Shown: in pieces, positions 21,755 to 30,301 of the stretch
How positions within the stretch are numbered: position 1 is the stretch's first letter
Layout: the number at the start of each line of letters is the position of its first letter
Assembly (NCBI GenBank): GCA_017516315.1
Contig: JAFXDE010000021.1
Span: forward strand, 1 to 32,310
Direction: 5' to 3'
From: Clostridia bacterium
GTDB taxonomy: Bacteria; Bacillota; Clostridia; Oscillospirales; Acutalibacteraceae
DNA: 32,310 nucleotides
Translations under genes and position numbers: made by a program
Notes under the pieces: model-generated
The model's database searches: none
What the model saw: the letters and a program-made list of their open reading frames with translations, nothing else
What the model was told of the DNA's origin: nothing

Positions 21755-24250
21755 ATGAAAAAATATAAAGTAACAGGTATGACCTGTGCCGCCTGCAGCG
21801 CACGGGTGGAAAAGGCAGTTTCTTCTCTTACGGGAGTAGACAGCTGCACGGTAAATCTTCTCACAAACTCAATGACCGTAGAAGGCTCTGCCACAGAAGC
21901 GGAAATAATATCTGCCGTGAAAAATGCAGGCTACGGCGCCGAAGCTGAAGGTGGCTCTTCCACATCAGAAAAGGAAGATATATTTAAGGATACGGAAACG
22001 CCAAGACTGAAAAGAAGGCTTTTTTCTTCGCTAATCTTCCTCGTAATACTGATGTATTTTTCTATGGGGCATACTATGTGGGGCTTTCCTCTGCCCTCAT
22101 TTTTCGAAAATAATCCCCTTTCCGTCGCCCTCTCTCAGCTTCTGCTGACTATAGCGGTTATGGTTATCAATAAAAAATTCTTTATCAGCGGCTTCAAATC
22201 GCTTACGAAAAGGTCTCCGAATATGGATACCTTGGTTACTCTCGGCTCAGGCGCATCCTTTCTGTGGAGTACGGTGCTTCTTTTCCGTATGACCTCGGTC
22301 ACAGCCGAAGAAGCTATGCACCTTCTCCATTCTCTTTACTTCGAGTCGGCAGCGATGATTCTCACCCTTATTACCGTAGGAAAAATGCTCGAAGCCAAAA
22401 GCAAGGGCAGAACTACCGATGCGCTTCGTTCTCTGGTAAATCTCAAGCCGAAAAAGGCAAGAGTAATAAGAAACGGTGAAGAGACGGAAATTCCGTCCTC
22501 CGAAACGGTCAAAGGTGACATTTTTCTCGTGCGACCCGGTGAAAGCATCCCCTGTGACGGAGTGGTGCTGGAGGGTGAAAGTGCCGTAAATGAATCGGCT
22601 CTCACAGGCGAAAGTCTTCCTGTCGATAAGATTAAAGGCAGCAGGGTTTCCGCCGCTACAGTAAATCAGTCAGGCTTTCTTAAGTGTGAGGCTACGGCTG
22701 TAGGCGAGGATACTACTCTTTCACAGATTATAAAAACCGTAAGTGATGCGGCTATGGCGAAGCCGAAAATCGCCCGTATAGCCGACAAGGTTTCGGGAAT
22801 TTTCGTGCCTGCGGTTATAATAATCGCCCTTATCACTACTGCTTTATGGCTTCTTTCAGGCAAGGAAATCGGTTACGCTCTGGCGAGAGGTATCTCTGTC
22901 CTGGTAATAAGCTGTCCCTGCGCTTTAGGTCTTGCCACTCCCGTAGCCATTATGGTCGGAAACGGCGTAGGCGCAAAAAACGGAATACTCTTCAAAACAG
23001 GCCAGGCTCTCGAAAAAGCAGGCAAAATCCAGATAGTTGCCCTCGATAAAACAGGCACCGTAACCAAGGGCGAGCCTGAGGTTACGGATATCATTCCCGA
23101 CGGCACAAGTGAAAAAGAGCTTCTTTCGGTTGCTTTTTCCCTCGAAAAGAAAAGCGAGCACCCCTTAGCCAAGGCTATAATAAAGAAATGCGAGCAAGAT
23201 AATATTTCCTGTCCCGTGGCAGACTCCTTCCGTGCCGTAAGCGGTAAGGGTGTAGAAGGCAAACTCGGCGAGGACGAGCTTCGCGGCGGCAATCTTTCCT
23301 TCATTTTCGGTGAAGGTAAAATTCCCGATGCTCTTCTGAAGCTTGACCGTGAAATCTCTCTCAAGGGCAGAACTCCCCTTTATTTCAGCCGTAACGGTGA
23401 GTATATCGGTATGATAGCCACCGCGGATGCAGTCAAGGAAGACAGCGCAAAAGCTGTCAAAGAGCTTCAGAATATGGGCATCGAGGTTGTAATGCTTACG
23501 GGCGACAATGAAAATACCGCACGCGAAATTGGAAGGCAAGCAGGCATAAATACGGTTATGGCAGGTCTTCTTCCCACAGAAAAAGAAAAAGCTCTTCGCT
23601 CCTTACAGAAAAAAGCAGTCACGGCTATGGTAGGCGACGGAATCAACGACGCTCCTGCTCTTACCCGGGCAGACATAGGCATCGCCATCGGTGCAGGCAC
23701 AGATATAGCTATAGATGCGGCCGATATCGTTCTGATGAAAAGCAGACTCACCGATGTTCACGCTCTCATACGCCTTAGCAGAAGTGTCCTTACCAATATT
23801 CATCAGAACCTTTTCTGGGCATTTTTCTATAACGCTCTCGGTATTCCTTTGGCCGCAGGTCTTTTCATTCCCCTTTTCGGCTGGGAGCTGAATCCTATGT
23901 TCGGCGCGGCGGCGATGAGTCTTTCCTCCTTCTGTGTAGTAACCAACGCTCTCAGACTTAATTTTCTCGATATTTACTCCACAAAGCACGACAGAAGGAT
24001 AAAGCATAAAATCAAAGAACCCTCGGACGAAGCCGAAACTACAGAAAGTGAAGGCGAAATCAAGGTAAAAAACATGATGTGCGGTCACTGCGAAAAAAGA
24101 GTAAAGGACTGCCTCGAAGCTCTCCCCTTTATCGATGAGGCCGTAGCCCAATGGGAAAGCGGAAAAGTTAAGATAAAATACAACTGCACTCCCAATGAAA
24201 AGACAATGAAGAAAGCTCTCAAGGAAGCAGGCTATCCGCTGATAAAATAA
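21755..24250 (+). CDS. copA: Copper-translocating P-type ATPase with N- and C-terminal HMA domains
   Basis: 831-residue P1B ATPase that would export Cu(I) across the cell membrane using ATP. Domains in order: N-terminal HMA domain with [11 protein letters not shown] (C11, C14); transmembrane segments from about residue 90; actuator with ALTGES; ion-channel motif CPC (387-389, in [12 protein letters not shown]); phosphorylation site DKTGT (D431); nucleotide-binding domain; VGDGINDAP near 626; final membrane helices. A second HMA-like domain with [10 protein letters not shown] (C776, C779) ends the protein after an acidic linker. That C-terminal domain resembles a fused CopZ chaperone and is unusual. 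The ribosome binding site is GAAAGAAG. No regulator is adjacent. Confidence 0.95.
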   Translation: MKKYKVTGMTCAACSARVEKAVSSLTGVDSCTVNLLTNSMTVEGSATEAEIISAVKNAGYGAEAEGGSSTSEKEDIFKDTETPRLKRRLFSSLIFLVILMYFSMGHTMWGFPLPSFFENNPLSVALSQLLLTIAVMVINKKFFISGFKSLTKRSPNMDTLVTLGSGASFLWSTVLLFRMTSVTAEEAMHLLHSLYFESAAMILTLITVGKMLEAKSKGRTTDALRSLVNLKPKKARVIRNGEETEIPSSETVKGDIFLVRPGESIPCDGVVLEGESAVNESALTGESLPVDKIKGSRVSAATVNQSGFLKCEATAVGEDTTLSQIIKTVSDAAMAKPKIARIADKVSGIFVPAVIIIALITTALWLLSGKEIGYALARGISVLVISCPCALGLATPVAIMVGNGVGAKNGILFKTGQALEKAGKIQIVALDKTGTVTKGEPEVTDIIPDGTSEKELLSVAFSLEKKSEHPLAKAIIKKCEQDNISCPVADSFRAVSGKGVEGKLGEDELRGGNLSFIFGEGKIPDALLKLDREISLKGRTPLYFSRNGEYIGMIATADAVKEDSAKAVKELQNMGIEVVMLTGDNENTAREIGRQAGINTVMAGLLPTEKEKALRSLQKKAVTAMVGDGINDAPALTRADIGIAIGAGTDIAIDAADIVLMKSRLTDVHALIRLSRSVLTNIHQNLFWAFFYNALGIPLAAGLFIPLFGWELNPMFGAAAMSLSSFCVVTNALRLNFLDIYSTKHDRRIKHKIKEPSDEAETTESEGEIKVKNMMCGHCEKRVKDCLEALPFIDEAVAQWESGKVKIKYNCTPNEKTMKKALKEAGYPLIK

Positions 24251-24340
24251 GCTCAAGAAATACTCTCTCAGAAGCCGAAACCGCAAGACAGCAGATAAAA
24301 AAGCTTTGTTCAGCATAAAAAATATAAAGGTTAAATAATT

Positions 24341-24377
24341 AATTCCCCGCCGTAAATGCTAATGTTTTACAGCGGGG
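24341..24377. terminator. Terminator between convergent copA and the kinase-like gene
   Basis: CCCCGC / GCGGGG plus GTAAA / TTTAC helices separated by one mismatch (24345-24356 with 24366-24377). T-rich sequence on both sides suits convergent transcripts, although neither U-tract is continuous. Confidence 0.65.
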
Positions 24378-24427
24378 ATCAATTATTATGTTTTGATTAG
24401 AAGCTGATCGCTTTCACTACAGAAGAT

Positions 24428-25342
24428 TTATCTGCCTATCCCTTTTTTCTTCATCTCCTTAATAAGCCTCTTGGCTCTCATTTTAAGATAGGAGTGCTCT
24501 ATACTGCCAAGCTTCTTATACCATAACAGCTCAGAATAAAGAGCATACATTTCCAGCTTCATATCACAATTTTCCGACACCTTAACCTTACTTTTATAAA
24601 GCTCGTAAAGATGCAGCTTACCGCCAAAGCCTACAGTCATTGCAAAAAGCTCATATTCAGGGTCAGCCCACATAACATTAAAGGGATCCACAGCAGAAAG
24701 AAGCTCCATTGATTTTTTATCTATGATAAAATTGGGCATCCAGTAATCTCCGTGAATTAAAGTAGGAGGAAATATTTTTTCGCAAAAAATACTGTCAAAG
24801 TTTTTATACGAAAGCTCTACTGCTTCCATCACCGTGCCGTCGAGAGCTTTTTTGCTATATTCAAAAACACAAAAATCATATATCTCCCGTGCAAACTCTT
24901 TATAATATTCCTGCCAGGTGTCATAAACTGCATTGTTATAGGGGCCGAATTTATCTCCCTTTGTATTCTGAAGCACGATAAGATTTTCGACTATACTTTC
25001 CGCCAAATGTTTTTTTCGGAGTTTAAATCTCAGCGAACGGTCCGTACCGCTTACGCCTTCTATGTATTCCATAGCAACTATTCCTTTGTTATCTCTTTCG
25101 TCAAAATAATAAACCTCGGGAATTTTACTGTCGGTTTTTTCTTTAAGAAAAGAAAGCATCTCATATTCCTGTCTCATAAGCTCGGGGTGAGAGCTGACTT
25201 TAAGTGCAAGACTTCTAATTCTCTCTGCACATATTACGCGGTAAACTGACCCACTCGCACCGTTTCCGAGACAGGAAATTTCTTTAATATCCAAGCCGGT
25301 CCTTTCTTTGACGGACTCCTCAATTAAACTCTCTGTGTCCAT
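24428..25342 (-). CDS. Fructosamine kinase / aminoglycoside phosphotransferase-like kinase
   Basis: 304 residues with the protein-kinase-like APH fold. The start has a glycine-rich loop LGNGASGSVYRV (residues 25-36) and an ATP-binding Lys in LALKVSSHP. The hinge is AMEYIEG, the catalytic loop is LIHGDYWMPNFI, and the metal-binding Asp is in AVDPFNVMWADPEYELF. The HGD-x-W-x-x-N and DP-x-x-x-x-x-x-PEYEL patterns fit fructosamine-3-kinases, which phosphorylate ketoamines on glycated proteins and start their repair. A choline- or sugar-kinase function is an alternative. No paired deglycase is nearby. It is a single gene, convergent with copA. Confidence 0.75.
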   Translation of the reverse strand: MDTESLIEESVKERTGLDIKEISCLGNGASGSVYRVICAERIRSLALKVSSHPELMRQEYEMLSFLKEKTDSKIPEVYYFDERDNKGIVAMEYIEGVSGTDRSLRFKLRKKHLAESIVENLIVLQNTKGDKFGPYNNAVYDTWQEYYKEFAREIYDFCVFEYSKKALDGTVMEAVELSYKNFDSIFCEKIFPPTLIHGDYWMPNFIIDKKSMELLSAVDPFNVMWADPEYELFAMTVGFGGKLHLYELYKSKVKVSENCDMKLEMYALYSELLWYKKLGSIEHSYLKMRAKRLIKEMKKKGIGR

Positions 25343-25461
25343 AATCCACCTCTGTTTTATTTATATGTTAGAAGTATATCACTCCTAAAATAAACAATCA
25401 AGAAAATATTATTTCCATATTGTTTCGTTTATAAACAAAATATAAATATCTGTCTATTTTC

Positions 25462-25491
25462 TTGACACTAAAACAAAAAAAGTTTTATAAT
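25462..25491 (+). promoter_or_regulatory. Strong promoter of the anchored Ntn hydrolase gene
   Basis: TTGACA (25462-25467), an 18-base spacer and TATAAT (25486-25491), both perfect. A GTTTATAAAC palindrome lies about 25 bases upstream of the -35 and could be an operator. Confidence 0.8.
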
Positions 25492-25529
25492 TACTATAAA
25501 GAAATATAAAGCACAAAGGGGTTTATATT

Positions 25530-26606
25530 ATGAAGAAAAGCAAAAAAATTTTTATTGCAGTCCTTGCCGTTATTCTTGTCGCCGTCATCGGTGCCTTAGC
25601 GGTTTTTCAGGGAGAAGCAAGAACTCTCCTCTCCGTAAAAGAAAAGGGCGACACAGGTATTTACGATGTAAATTATGCCGCCGACTATAAGCTTGATGAG
25701 CTTTTAGAGGCAGGCGGTGCCTCCACCGAGGAGCAGCTTATTCAGTACATCATAAAGACCATGCTAAAGGGTCTTCCCATCGAGGTTCCCTACGAAATTC
25801 CCAATCTTGCCTGCTCCACCTTCTACGCCGAAACACCCGAAAAGGGTTATATATTCGGCAGAAACTTAGATAATCAGACCACGGATTTAGCCGTTATAAG
25901 AACAAATCCAAAGGGTGCCTACAGCTCTGTCTCCGTAGTTAACCTGAGCTTTTTAGGCTACAACGAAAGCTACACCCCCGACAAGCTCTCAGACAGACTC
26001 AACACTCTCGCTACGGCGTACTTTCCTCTCGACGGTGTAAACGAAAAGGGTCTGGCAGTAGGTGTTTTACAGCTCCAGGCTCCCGCCACAGCCCAGGACA
26101 ACGGCAAGCCCGATGTCGGAACCACCTTGGCTATAAGAGCTATGCTGGATAAATGTGCTACCGCTGACGAGGCCATAGAGCTTCTTAAAAGCTTCGATAT
26201 GTTTGCCGCAGCCAAGGGCTGTTATCATTTCCAGATAGCCGATGCTACCGGCAAGAGCGTAGTGGTTTCCTATGCAGATAACGAAATGGTTATCACCGAC
26301 AAGGAAGCGAAGGGCTTTATGGCAGCTACTAATTTCTATCTCCACGATGTACCCTTTGAATATGAAAAGCAGGGTCTTGACCGCTACGAAATTCTCGAAA
26401 AGACTCTTACGGAAAAGGAATCCGTTCTCAGTGCCGAGGAAGGTATGAGACTTCTTCACGATGTGAGAATCACAGGTACTGACCCCGACGAAAAGGGCAG
26501 AGTTTACTCTACACAGTGGTCTTCGATCTATGATCTTACTAATCCCTCTCTCAGTCTTTGCTCGGATATGAACTATGACGATGTTTATGTTTACGAGGTA
26601 AAGTAA
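25530..26606 (+). CDS. Membrane-anchored choloylglycine-hydrolase-like Ntn amidase
   Basis: 358 residues. An N-terminal hydrophobic anchor (about residues 7-26) and a spacer of about 70 residues precede a linear-amide C-N hydrolase domain. The residues expected in bile salt hydrolase and penicillin V acylase are present in order: nucleophile C95 (in LACSTF), R111 and D114 (in GRNLDN), N171 (in GVNEKGL), N268 (in ATNF) and R285 (in DRYEIL). DATGKSVVVSY also matches the family. As C95 is internal, cleavage before it would be needed to expose an N-terminal nucleophile. Substrates could be bile salts, N-acyl amides or other acylated amines outside the cell. It has its own promoter and terminator. 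Confidence 0.85.
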   Translation: MKKSKKIFIAVLAVILVAVIGALAVFQGEARTLLSVKEKGDTGIYDVNYAADYKLDELLEAGGASTEEQLIQYIIKTMLKGLPIEVPYEIPNLACSTFYAETPEKGYIFGRNLDNQTTDLAVIRTNPKGAYSSVSVVNLSFLGYNESYTPDKLSDRLNTLATAYFPLDGVNEKGLAVGVLQLQAPATAQDNGKPDVGTTLAIRAMLDKCATADEAIELLKSFDMFAAAKGCYHFQIADATGKSVVVSYADNEMVITDKEAKGFMAATNFYLHDVPFEYEKQGLDRYEILEKTLTEKESVLSAEEGMRLLHDVRITGTDPDEKGRVYSTQWSSIYDLTNPSLSLCSDMNYDDVYVYEVK

Positions 26607-26621
26607 GCCTATAAAGCAAAA

Positions 26622-26658
26622 ACAGCAGTTTGCTTTCGCTGACTGCTGTAATTTTTTT
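26622..26658 (+). terminator. Terminator of the Ntn hydrolase gene
   Basis: An 8-bp stem ACAGCAGT / ACTGCTGT (26622-26629 with 26642-26649) is followed by AATTTTTTT. The T-tract runs into the last codon of the convergent CHAP gene. Confidence 0.85.
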
Positions 26659-27580
26659 AGCGTACTGACTGTGTTTTCGCACAGAGCGCTTCCGCCGCCG
26701 AGGCCTGTGTTCCCCATTTCTGATGCTTATAGCCCTTGTATTCCTCTACGGTAAGCTTTCCCGTTTTTCTGTCCGAGGCAAGACAAAGGGCAGGGTCATC
26801 CGTGTTACGGATTACGAAGGAATCGGAAAGCTTATGTATTTTCCATTTGCAGGAAACTCTTTCAGAAGCGGATTTGCTTTTCTTCTTTTCGCTTTTCTTT
26901 TTTTCTGAGGCTGATTTATCTTCTTCTCCAAGATTAACGAGAAGCGTCTTTAAATCAAGCTCCTTAAAACGGCGTACAGTCGCTTCAGAGCTTACCTTAT
27001 CCGTAAGCTGCTTACCTGTTCCCGTGTTACGGAGTCTGAAGGTACTGTCTGCATCACCTTTTTCATTTCTGAAGGAGGGACGGATAACACCCCAGTAATA
27101 TGCATAAGAATTTGAACGGCTGATGCGGAAGCCCTCAAGCCAGGATTTTCCCAAAATCTGAACATACTTTCCGGACCAGTTCTGATGGTAATACTTTCCG
27201 TCGCCGCCGTAAATAGCAGCGTGACCGTTTCCGCCCGTGCCGCCTGTCCAGATAAGTATATCACCCTTTTTAAGGTTTTTCTCACCCTTTATTCTCTTCC
27301 AGCCGAGACCCTCAGGAAGCTCATTATGGGAGAAATCGGCTGCATCTCCTCTCGGTGCATAGCCTGCAAGCACCTCATAATAATCCTTTATAAATGCGAT
27401 ACACTGTCCGTCACCGCGTCTGGTTCCTACGGTAGATTCGAGCCACTGCATAGCTTCTTCTTCAGTAAGATAGGTTTCTTTTGCTGCGGCACTGACTGAA
27501 AATCCCATAGCCGGTGCTTCCGTGAAAAATAAAAGAACAGCCACAAGCAAAAGCAAAGCCTTCTGACAAGTTTTTCTCAT
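26657..27580 (-). CDS. Secreted CHAP-domain hydrolase with C-terminal ricin-type lectin repeat
   Basis: 307 residues from the ATG at 27578-27580, which has GGAGG six bases upstream. A further upstream ATG lacks a ribosome binding site. A signal peptide (residues 1 to about 33, ending SVSAAA) is followed by a CHAP domain with probable catalytic C60 (GDGQCIAF), H120 (GGNGHAAIYG) and N134 (HQNW). The C-terminal half resembles a ricin-B trefoil (FRLRNTGTGKQL, and later HQKWGTQ) but is interrupted by a Lys/Ser-rich insert (KKKSEKKKSKSASE, about residues 230-245). Likely a peptidoglycan amidase or endopeptidase exported to the wall or to competitors. The region 27614-27857 upstream holds no gene. 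Confidence 0.87.
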   Translation of the reverse strand: MRKTCQKALLLLVAVLLFFTEAPAMGFSVSAAAKETYLTEEEAMQWLESTVGTRRGDGQCIAFIKDYYEVLAGYAPRGDAADFSHNELPEGLGWKRIKGEKNLKKGDILIWTGGTGGNGHAAIYGGDGKYYHQNWSGKYVQILGKSWLEGFRISRSNSYAYYWGVIRPSFRNEKGDADSTFRLRNTGTGKQLTDKVSSEATVRRFKELDLKTLLVNLGEEDKSASEKKKSEKKKSKSASERVSCKWKIHKLSDSFVIRNTDDPALCLASDRKTGKLTVEEYKGYKHQKWGTQASAAEALCAKTQSVR

Positions 27581-27857
27581 TTTTACCTCCGTTACGGATA
27601 TGTTATATATCATTGATTTAACTATATATAGTATACATATTAAAAAATCACCTAATTATAATGTAATTGAAGAAAAATGTAAAGGTAAAAGATATCTAAA
27701 CTTTCGTCGCAAAAGGACAGTAAACTATGAAAAAAGAATAAAAAAATACAAATAACACCTGTTACTAAGTAACTAAGTGCCTTTACCGCCACCGCAACCG
27801 AGTTAACAATCTGATCCTTTCTTTAAAAGCATCCCTTAGCTTTTTTTATTTGTCTTA

Positions 27858-27886
27858 TTGCAATCTTATCTCATCTGTTATATAAT
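27858..27886 (+). promoter_or_regulatory. Strong promoter of the GH43 gene
   Basis: TTGCAA (27858-27863), a 17-base spacer and TATAAT (27881-27886), 29 bases before the ATG. The preceding region has a small AAAGC/GCTTT hairpin followed by T7 near 27825-27847, which could stop upstream transcription. I see nothing else in it. Confidence 0.75.
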
Positions 27887-27914
27887 CAACCTATAAAGAG
27901 AAAGGAGTAAGCTT

Positions 27915-28862
27915 ATGCATTTACTTAAAGCTGATAAAGACCATTATCAGGGTCAGGCAGACCCCTATATCCTCAAAAGCGGCGGCAGATATTATATCTA
28001 TGTAACCGGTCACGATGCCGTTTATCTTTACCATTCGGACAGTCTTTTAGAGGGTTGGGAATACTACGGTCCCGTTATGACTATGGAGGGACACGACTCC
28101 TTCTGGGCACCGAGTGTAATCGAGCTGGACGGGAAATTCTACATGTATAACTCTATCGAAATTTATAACGATACTCCCGATAAAGGCGGTCACAGAGGTG
28201 CTATGCATGTTTCTGTGTCTGACAGTCCCTTCGGGCCCTTCGGCCGGACAAAGCAGATACTCCACCCCTTCTCTATTGATTCCCACATCGTTAAAAACGA
28301 AGCAGGTCTTTTTCTTTTTTATTCCTCCAATAAATTCGATGGAGAAAGAATCGGCACCTGTATTTATGTAGACAGAATGCTCGACCCCGTAACTCCCGAG
28401 GGTAAGCCTGTTTTGGTTTTAGAGCCTACTCTTGATGAGGATATCTATCGTAAGAACAGATATAAAAAAGGACAGCACTGGCACACAATAGAGGGCGCCT
28501 TTTACTTCAGAGAGGGTGACTGGCACTACCTTATGTACTCGGGTAACTGCTTCGAGCAGCCAACTTACTACATCGGCTATGCACGTGCAAAAACTGACGA
28601 AACGGACCTTACGAAGATTAAATTTGAAAAATATCCGGACAAGCATACCTACCATCCCGTACTTAAAGCAAATGAGTTCGAGGAGGGCACAGGACATCAT
28701 TCAATGATTAAAGAAGACGGTCAGTGGTACGCCGTTTACCACGCCAGAGACTACGGCTACGAAAAGGGTACCAGTGCCTTCGATGCCAGAAATGCCAGAA
28801 TCTGTAAGCTTCATATAAAGGACGGAATTATTACGGCAGAGAGATACGAGGACCATATATAA
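27915..28862 (+). CDS. Glycoside hydrolase family 43 (arabinofuranosidase/xylosidase-type)
   Basis: 315-residue five-bladed beta-propeller enzyme of the GH43 type. Expected catalytic residues are visible: base D16 (GQADPYIL), pKa-modulating D122 (FSIDSHIV) and acid E193 (HTIEGAF). It lacks a signal peptide, so it probably acts in the cytosol on imported arabino- or xylo-oligosaccharides. L-ribulose-5-phosphate epimerase is encoded 2.7 kb downstream on the other strand, which fits arabinose use. The ribosome binding site is AAAGGAG. It has its own promoter and a terminator beginning at its stop codon, so it is monocistronic. Confidence 0.9.
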   Translation: MHLLKADKDHYQGQADPYILKSGGRYYIYVTGHDAVYLYHSDSLLEGWEYYGPVMTMEGHDSFWAPSVIELDGKFYMYNSIEIYNDTPDKGGHRGAMHVSVSDSPFGPFGRTKQILHPFSIDSHIVKNEAGLFLFYSSNKFDGERIGTCIYVDRMLDPVTPEGKPVLVLEPTLDEDIYRKNRYKKGQHWHTIEGAFYFREGDWHYLMYSGNCFEQPTYYIGYARAKTDETDLTKIKFEKYPDKHTYHPVLKANEFEEGTGHHSMIKEDGQWYAVYHARDYGYEKGTSAFDARNARICKLHIKDGIITAERYEDHI

Positions 28863-28894
28863 AAAAAGATCACCCTGTTCAGGTGACCTCTTTT
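28861..28894 (+). terminator. Terminator of the GH43 gene
   Basis: TCACC / GGTGA helix (28870-28874 with 28882-28886) extended by an A-rich arm opposite CTCTTTT. The last bases overlap the GH43 stop codon. Confidence 0.65.
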
Positions 28895-28911
28895 CAGAAA
28901 AGAACCGAGAA

Positions 28912-29004
28912 TTATCCGTTAAATAATTCTCCGCTGAAAAGCTTTTCTATAAAAGCCTTCGTGAAATAAACAATATCTGAGAAAAACGCAATAACAGCTA
29001 ACAT
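28912..29004 (-). CDS. 30-residue hydrophobic peptide, unannotated small ORF
   Basis: A 30-codon minus-strand ORF (begins MLAVIAFFSDIVYFTK, ends FSGELFNG) with an excellent ribosome binding site: AGGAGGA at 29011-29017, six bases before the ATG. The peptide is rich in Phe, Ile and Leu with spaced Asp, Lys and Glu, consistent with an amphipathic or membrane-associated helix. It lies between the GH43 gene and a divergent aminotransferase gene. No family is recognised; possibilities are a membrane microprotein, a phenol-soluble-modulin-like peptide or a toxin component. A promoter is not obvious, although TAAAAT occurs about ten bases upstream of the ribosome binding site. Confidence 0.6.
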   Translation of the reverse strand: MLAVIAFFSDIVYFTKAFIEKLFSGELFNG

Positions 29005-29073
29005 ATTAACTCCTCCTTTATGTATTATTTTAAAGGGTATGTTGTGTGCAGAGAAGATATATATGTTAAGAAT

Positions 29074-29101
29074 TTGTGAACGTGCATAAAATCAATATAA
29101 A
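29074..29101 (+). promoter_or_regulatory. Possible promoter of the PatB-type lyase / metallophosphatase operon
   Basis: TTGTGA (29074-29079), a 16-base spacer and TATAAA (29096-29101), about 21 bases before the ATG, with AAGGAG between. Confidence 0.45.
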
Positions 29102-29122
29102 ACTATATAAGGAGAAAAGAAA

Positions 29123-30301
29123 ATGAGAGATTTCAACAAAGTAATTGATCGCAGAAACACCAATAGCTTAAAGCACGATTTCGCCGTCGAAAACGGACTT
29201 CCCGCCGATGTTATGCCTATGTGGGTAGCAGATATGGACTTCAAGGCTCCCAAATGTGTTCTCGAAGCCTTACAGAGCTCCGTAGACCACGGCATTTTCG
29301 GCTACAGCAATCTTAAGGAGGATTATTTCGACGCTGTGGCCGGATGGTTTACGCGCCGCTTCGGTTGGACTCCCGAAAGAGAATGGCTCGTTCAGACTCC
29401 CGGTGTAGTTTATGCTTTGGCTATGGCAGTAAGAGCCTTTACGGAAAAAGGAGATAGCGTTATCATTCAGCCTCCTGTTTACTATCCGTTCTATAATGTA
29501 ATCAGAAATAACCAGAGAAAAATCATCGAAAGCCCTCTTGTTTATCTTGACGGCAGTTACACCATCGACTTTGAGGACTTCGAAAAGAAGATAACGGATA
29601 ATGATGTCAGGCTTTTCATACTCTGCAGTCCCCATAATCCTATCTGCAGAGTCTGGAAAAAGGAAGAGCTGATGAAGCTCGGCGCTATCTGTAAAAAGCA
29701 CGGTGTTATCATCGTGGCCGACGAAATCCACTGCGATTTCACCTACGAGGGACATCCTCACCATATTTTCTACGATGCTGTTCCCGAAATGGCTGACAGA
29801 GCGATCATTTGCACCGCACCGAGTAAAACCTTCAATATCGCAGGTCTTCAATGCTCCAACATCTGGATAAAAAACGAAGCTCTCCGTCAAAAATACAGCG
29901 AAGAGCTGGCTGCCAGCGGCTACACAGTCCCCAATAATCTCGGCGTGGTTGCCTGTAAGGCTGCTTATTCAGGCGGAGATGATTGGTACGAGGAGTGTTG
30001 GGCATACATAAAGAATAATCTTGCATACGTAAGAGAGTTCGTAAAGGAAAATCTTCCCGGTATCAGACTCGTAGAGCCGGAAGGAACCTATTTCGCATGG
30101 CTCGACTGCTCAGGTCTCGGCCTTACCGCCGAAGAGCTCAATGACCTCATAATCAACAAGGCAGGTCTTTGGCTTGACGCGGGCGACATTTTCGGTGTTA
30201 TAGCAGAGCAATTCCAGAGAGTCGTTCTCGCCTGTCCGAGAGAAACCGTAGAAAAGGCTATGAAAAAGCTTAAAAAGGCTGTGGAGGAAATCAGAAAATG
30301 A
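29123..30301 (+). CDS. PatB/MalY-type PLP-dependent aminotransferase (cystathionine beta-lyase-like)
   Basis: 392 residues, fold-type I PLP enzyme of the MalY/PatB group, whose members split cystathionine or other cysteine conjugates by C-S lysis and sometimes act as regulators. Group signatures are the N-terminal DFNKVIDRRNTNSLKHD and PMWVADMDFKAP. PLP ligands are N172, D200 (VADEIHCDF) and Schiff-base K235 (APSKTFNIAG). The common HNPxGR motif reads HNPICR, with C175 in place of glycine. The final ACPR carries the carboxylate-binding Arg. The ribosome binding site is AAGGAG. Its stop overlaps the metallophosphatase start as ATGA, so the two are co-translated. Confidence 0.9.
   Translation: MRDFNKVIDRRNTNSLKHDFAVENGLPADVMPMWVADMDFKAPKCVLEALQSSVDHGIFGYSNLKEDYFDAVAGWFTRRFGWTPEREWLVQTPGVVYALAMAVRAFTEKGDSVIIQPPVYYPFYNVIRNNQRKIIESPLVYLDGSYTIDFEDFEKKITDNDVRLFILCSPHNPICRVWKKEELMKLGAICKKHGVIIVADEIHCDFTYEGHPHHIFYDAVPEMADRAIICTAPSKTFNIAGLQCSNIWIKNEALRQKYSEELAASGYTVPNNLGVVACKAAYSGGDDWYEECWAYIKNNLAYVREFVKENLPGIRLVEPEGTYFAWLDCSGLGLTAEELNDLIINKAGLWLDAGDIFGVIAEQFQRVVLACPRETVEKAMKKLKKAVEEIRK

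Noticed and set aside
27581-27613. Upstream ATG extending the CHAP protein by 11 residues
   Set aside because: No ribosome binding site there, and the extension would put non-signal sequence before a good signal peptide. The ATG at 27578-27580 has GGAGG at the right spacing.
27727-27741. Four-codon ORF with AAAGGA upstream
   Set aside because: Far too short to support as a leader peptide, and it is separated from the GH43 gene by its own promoter.
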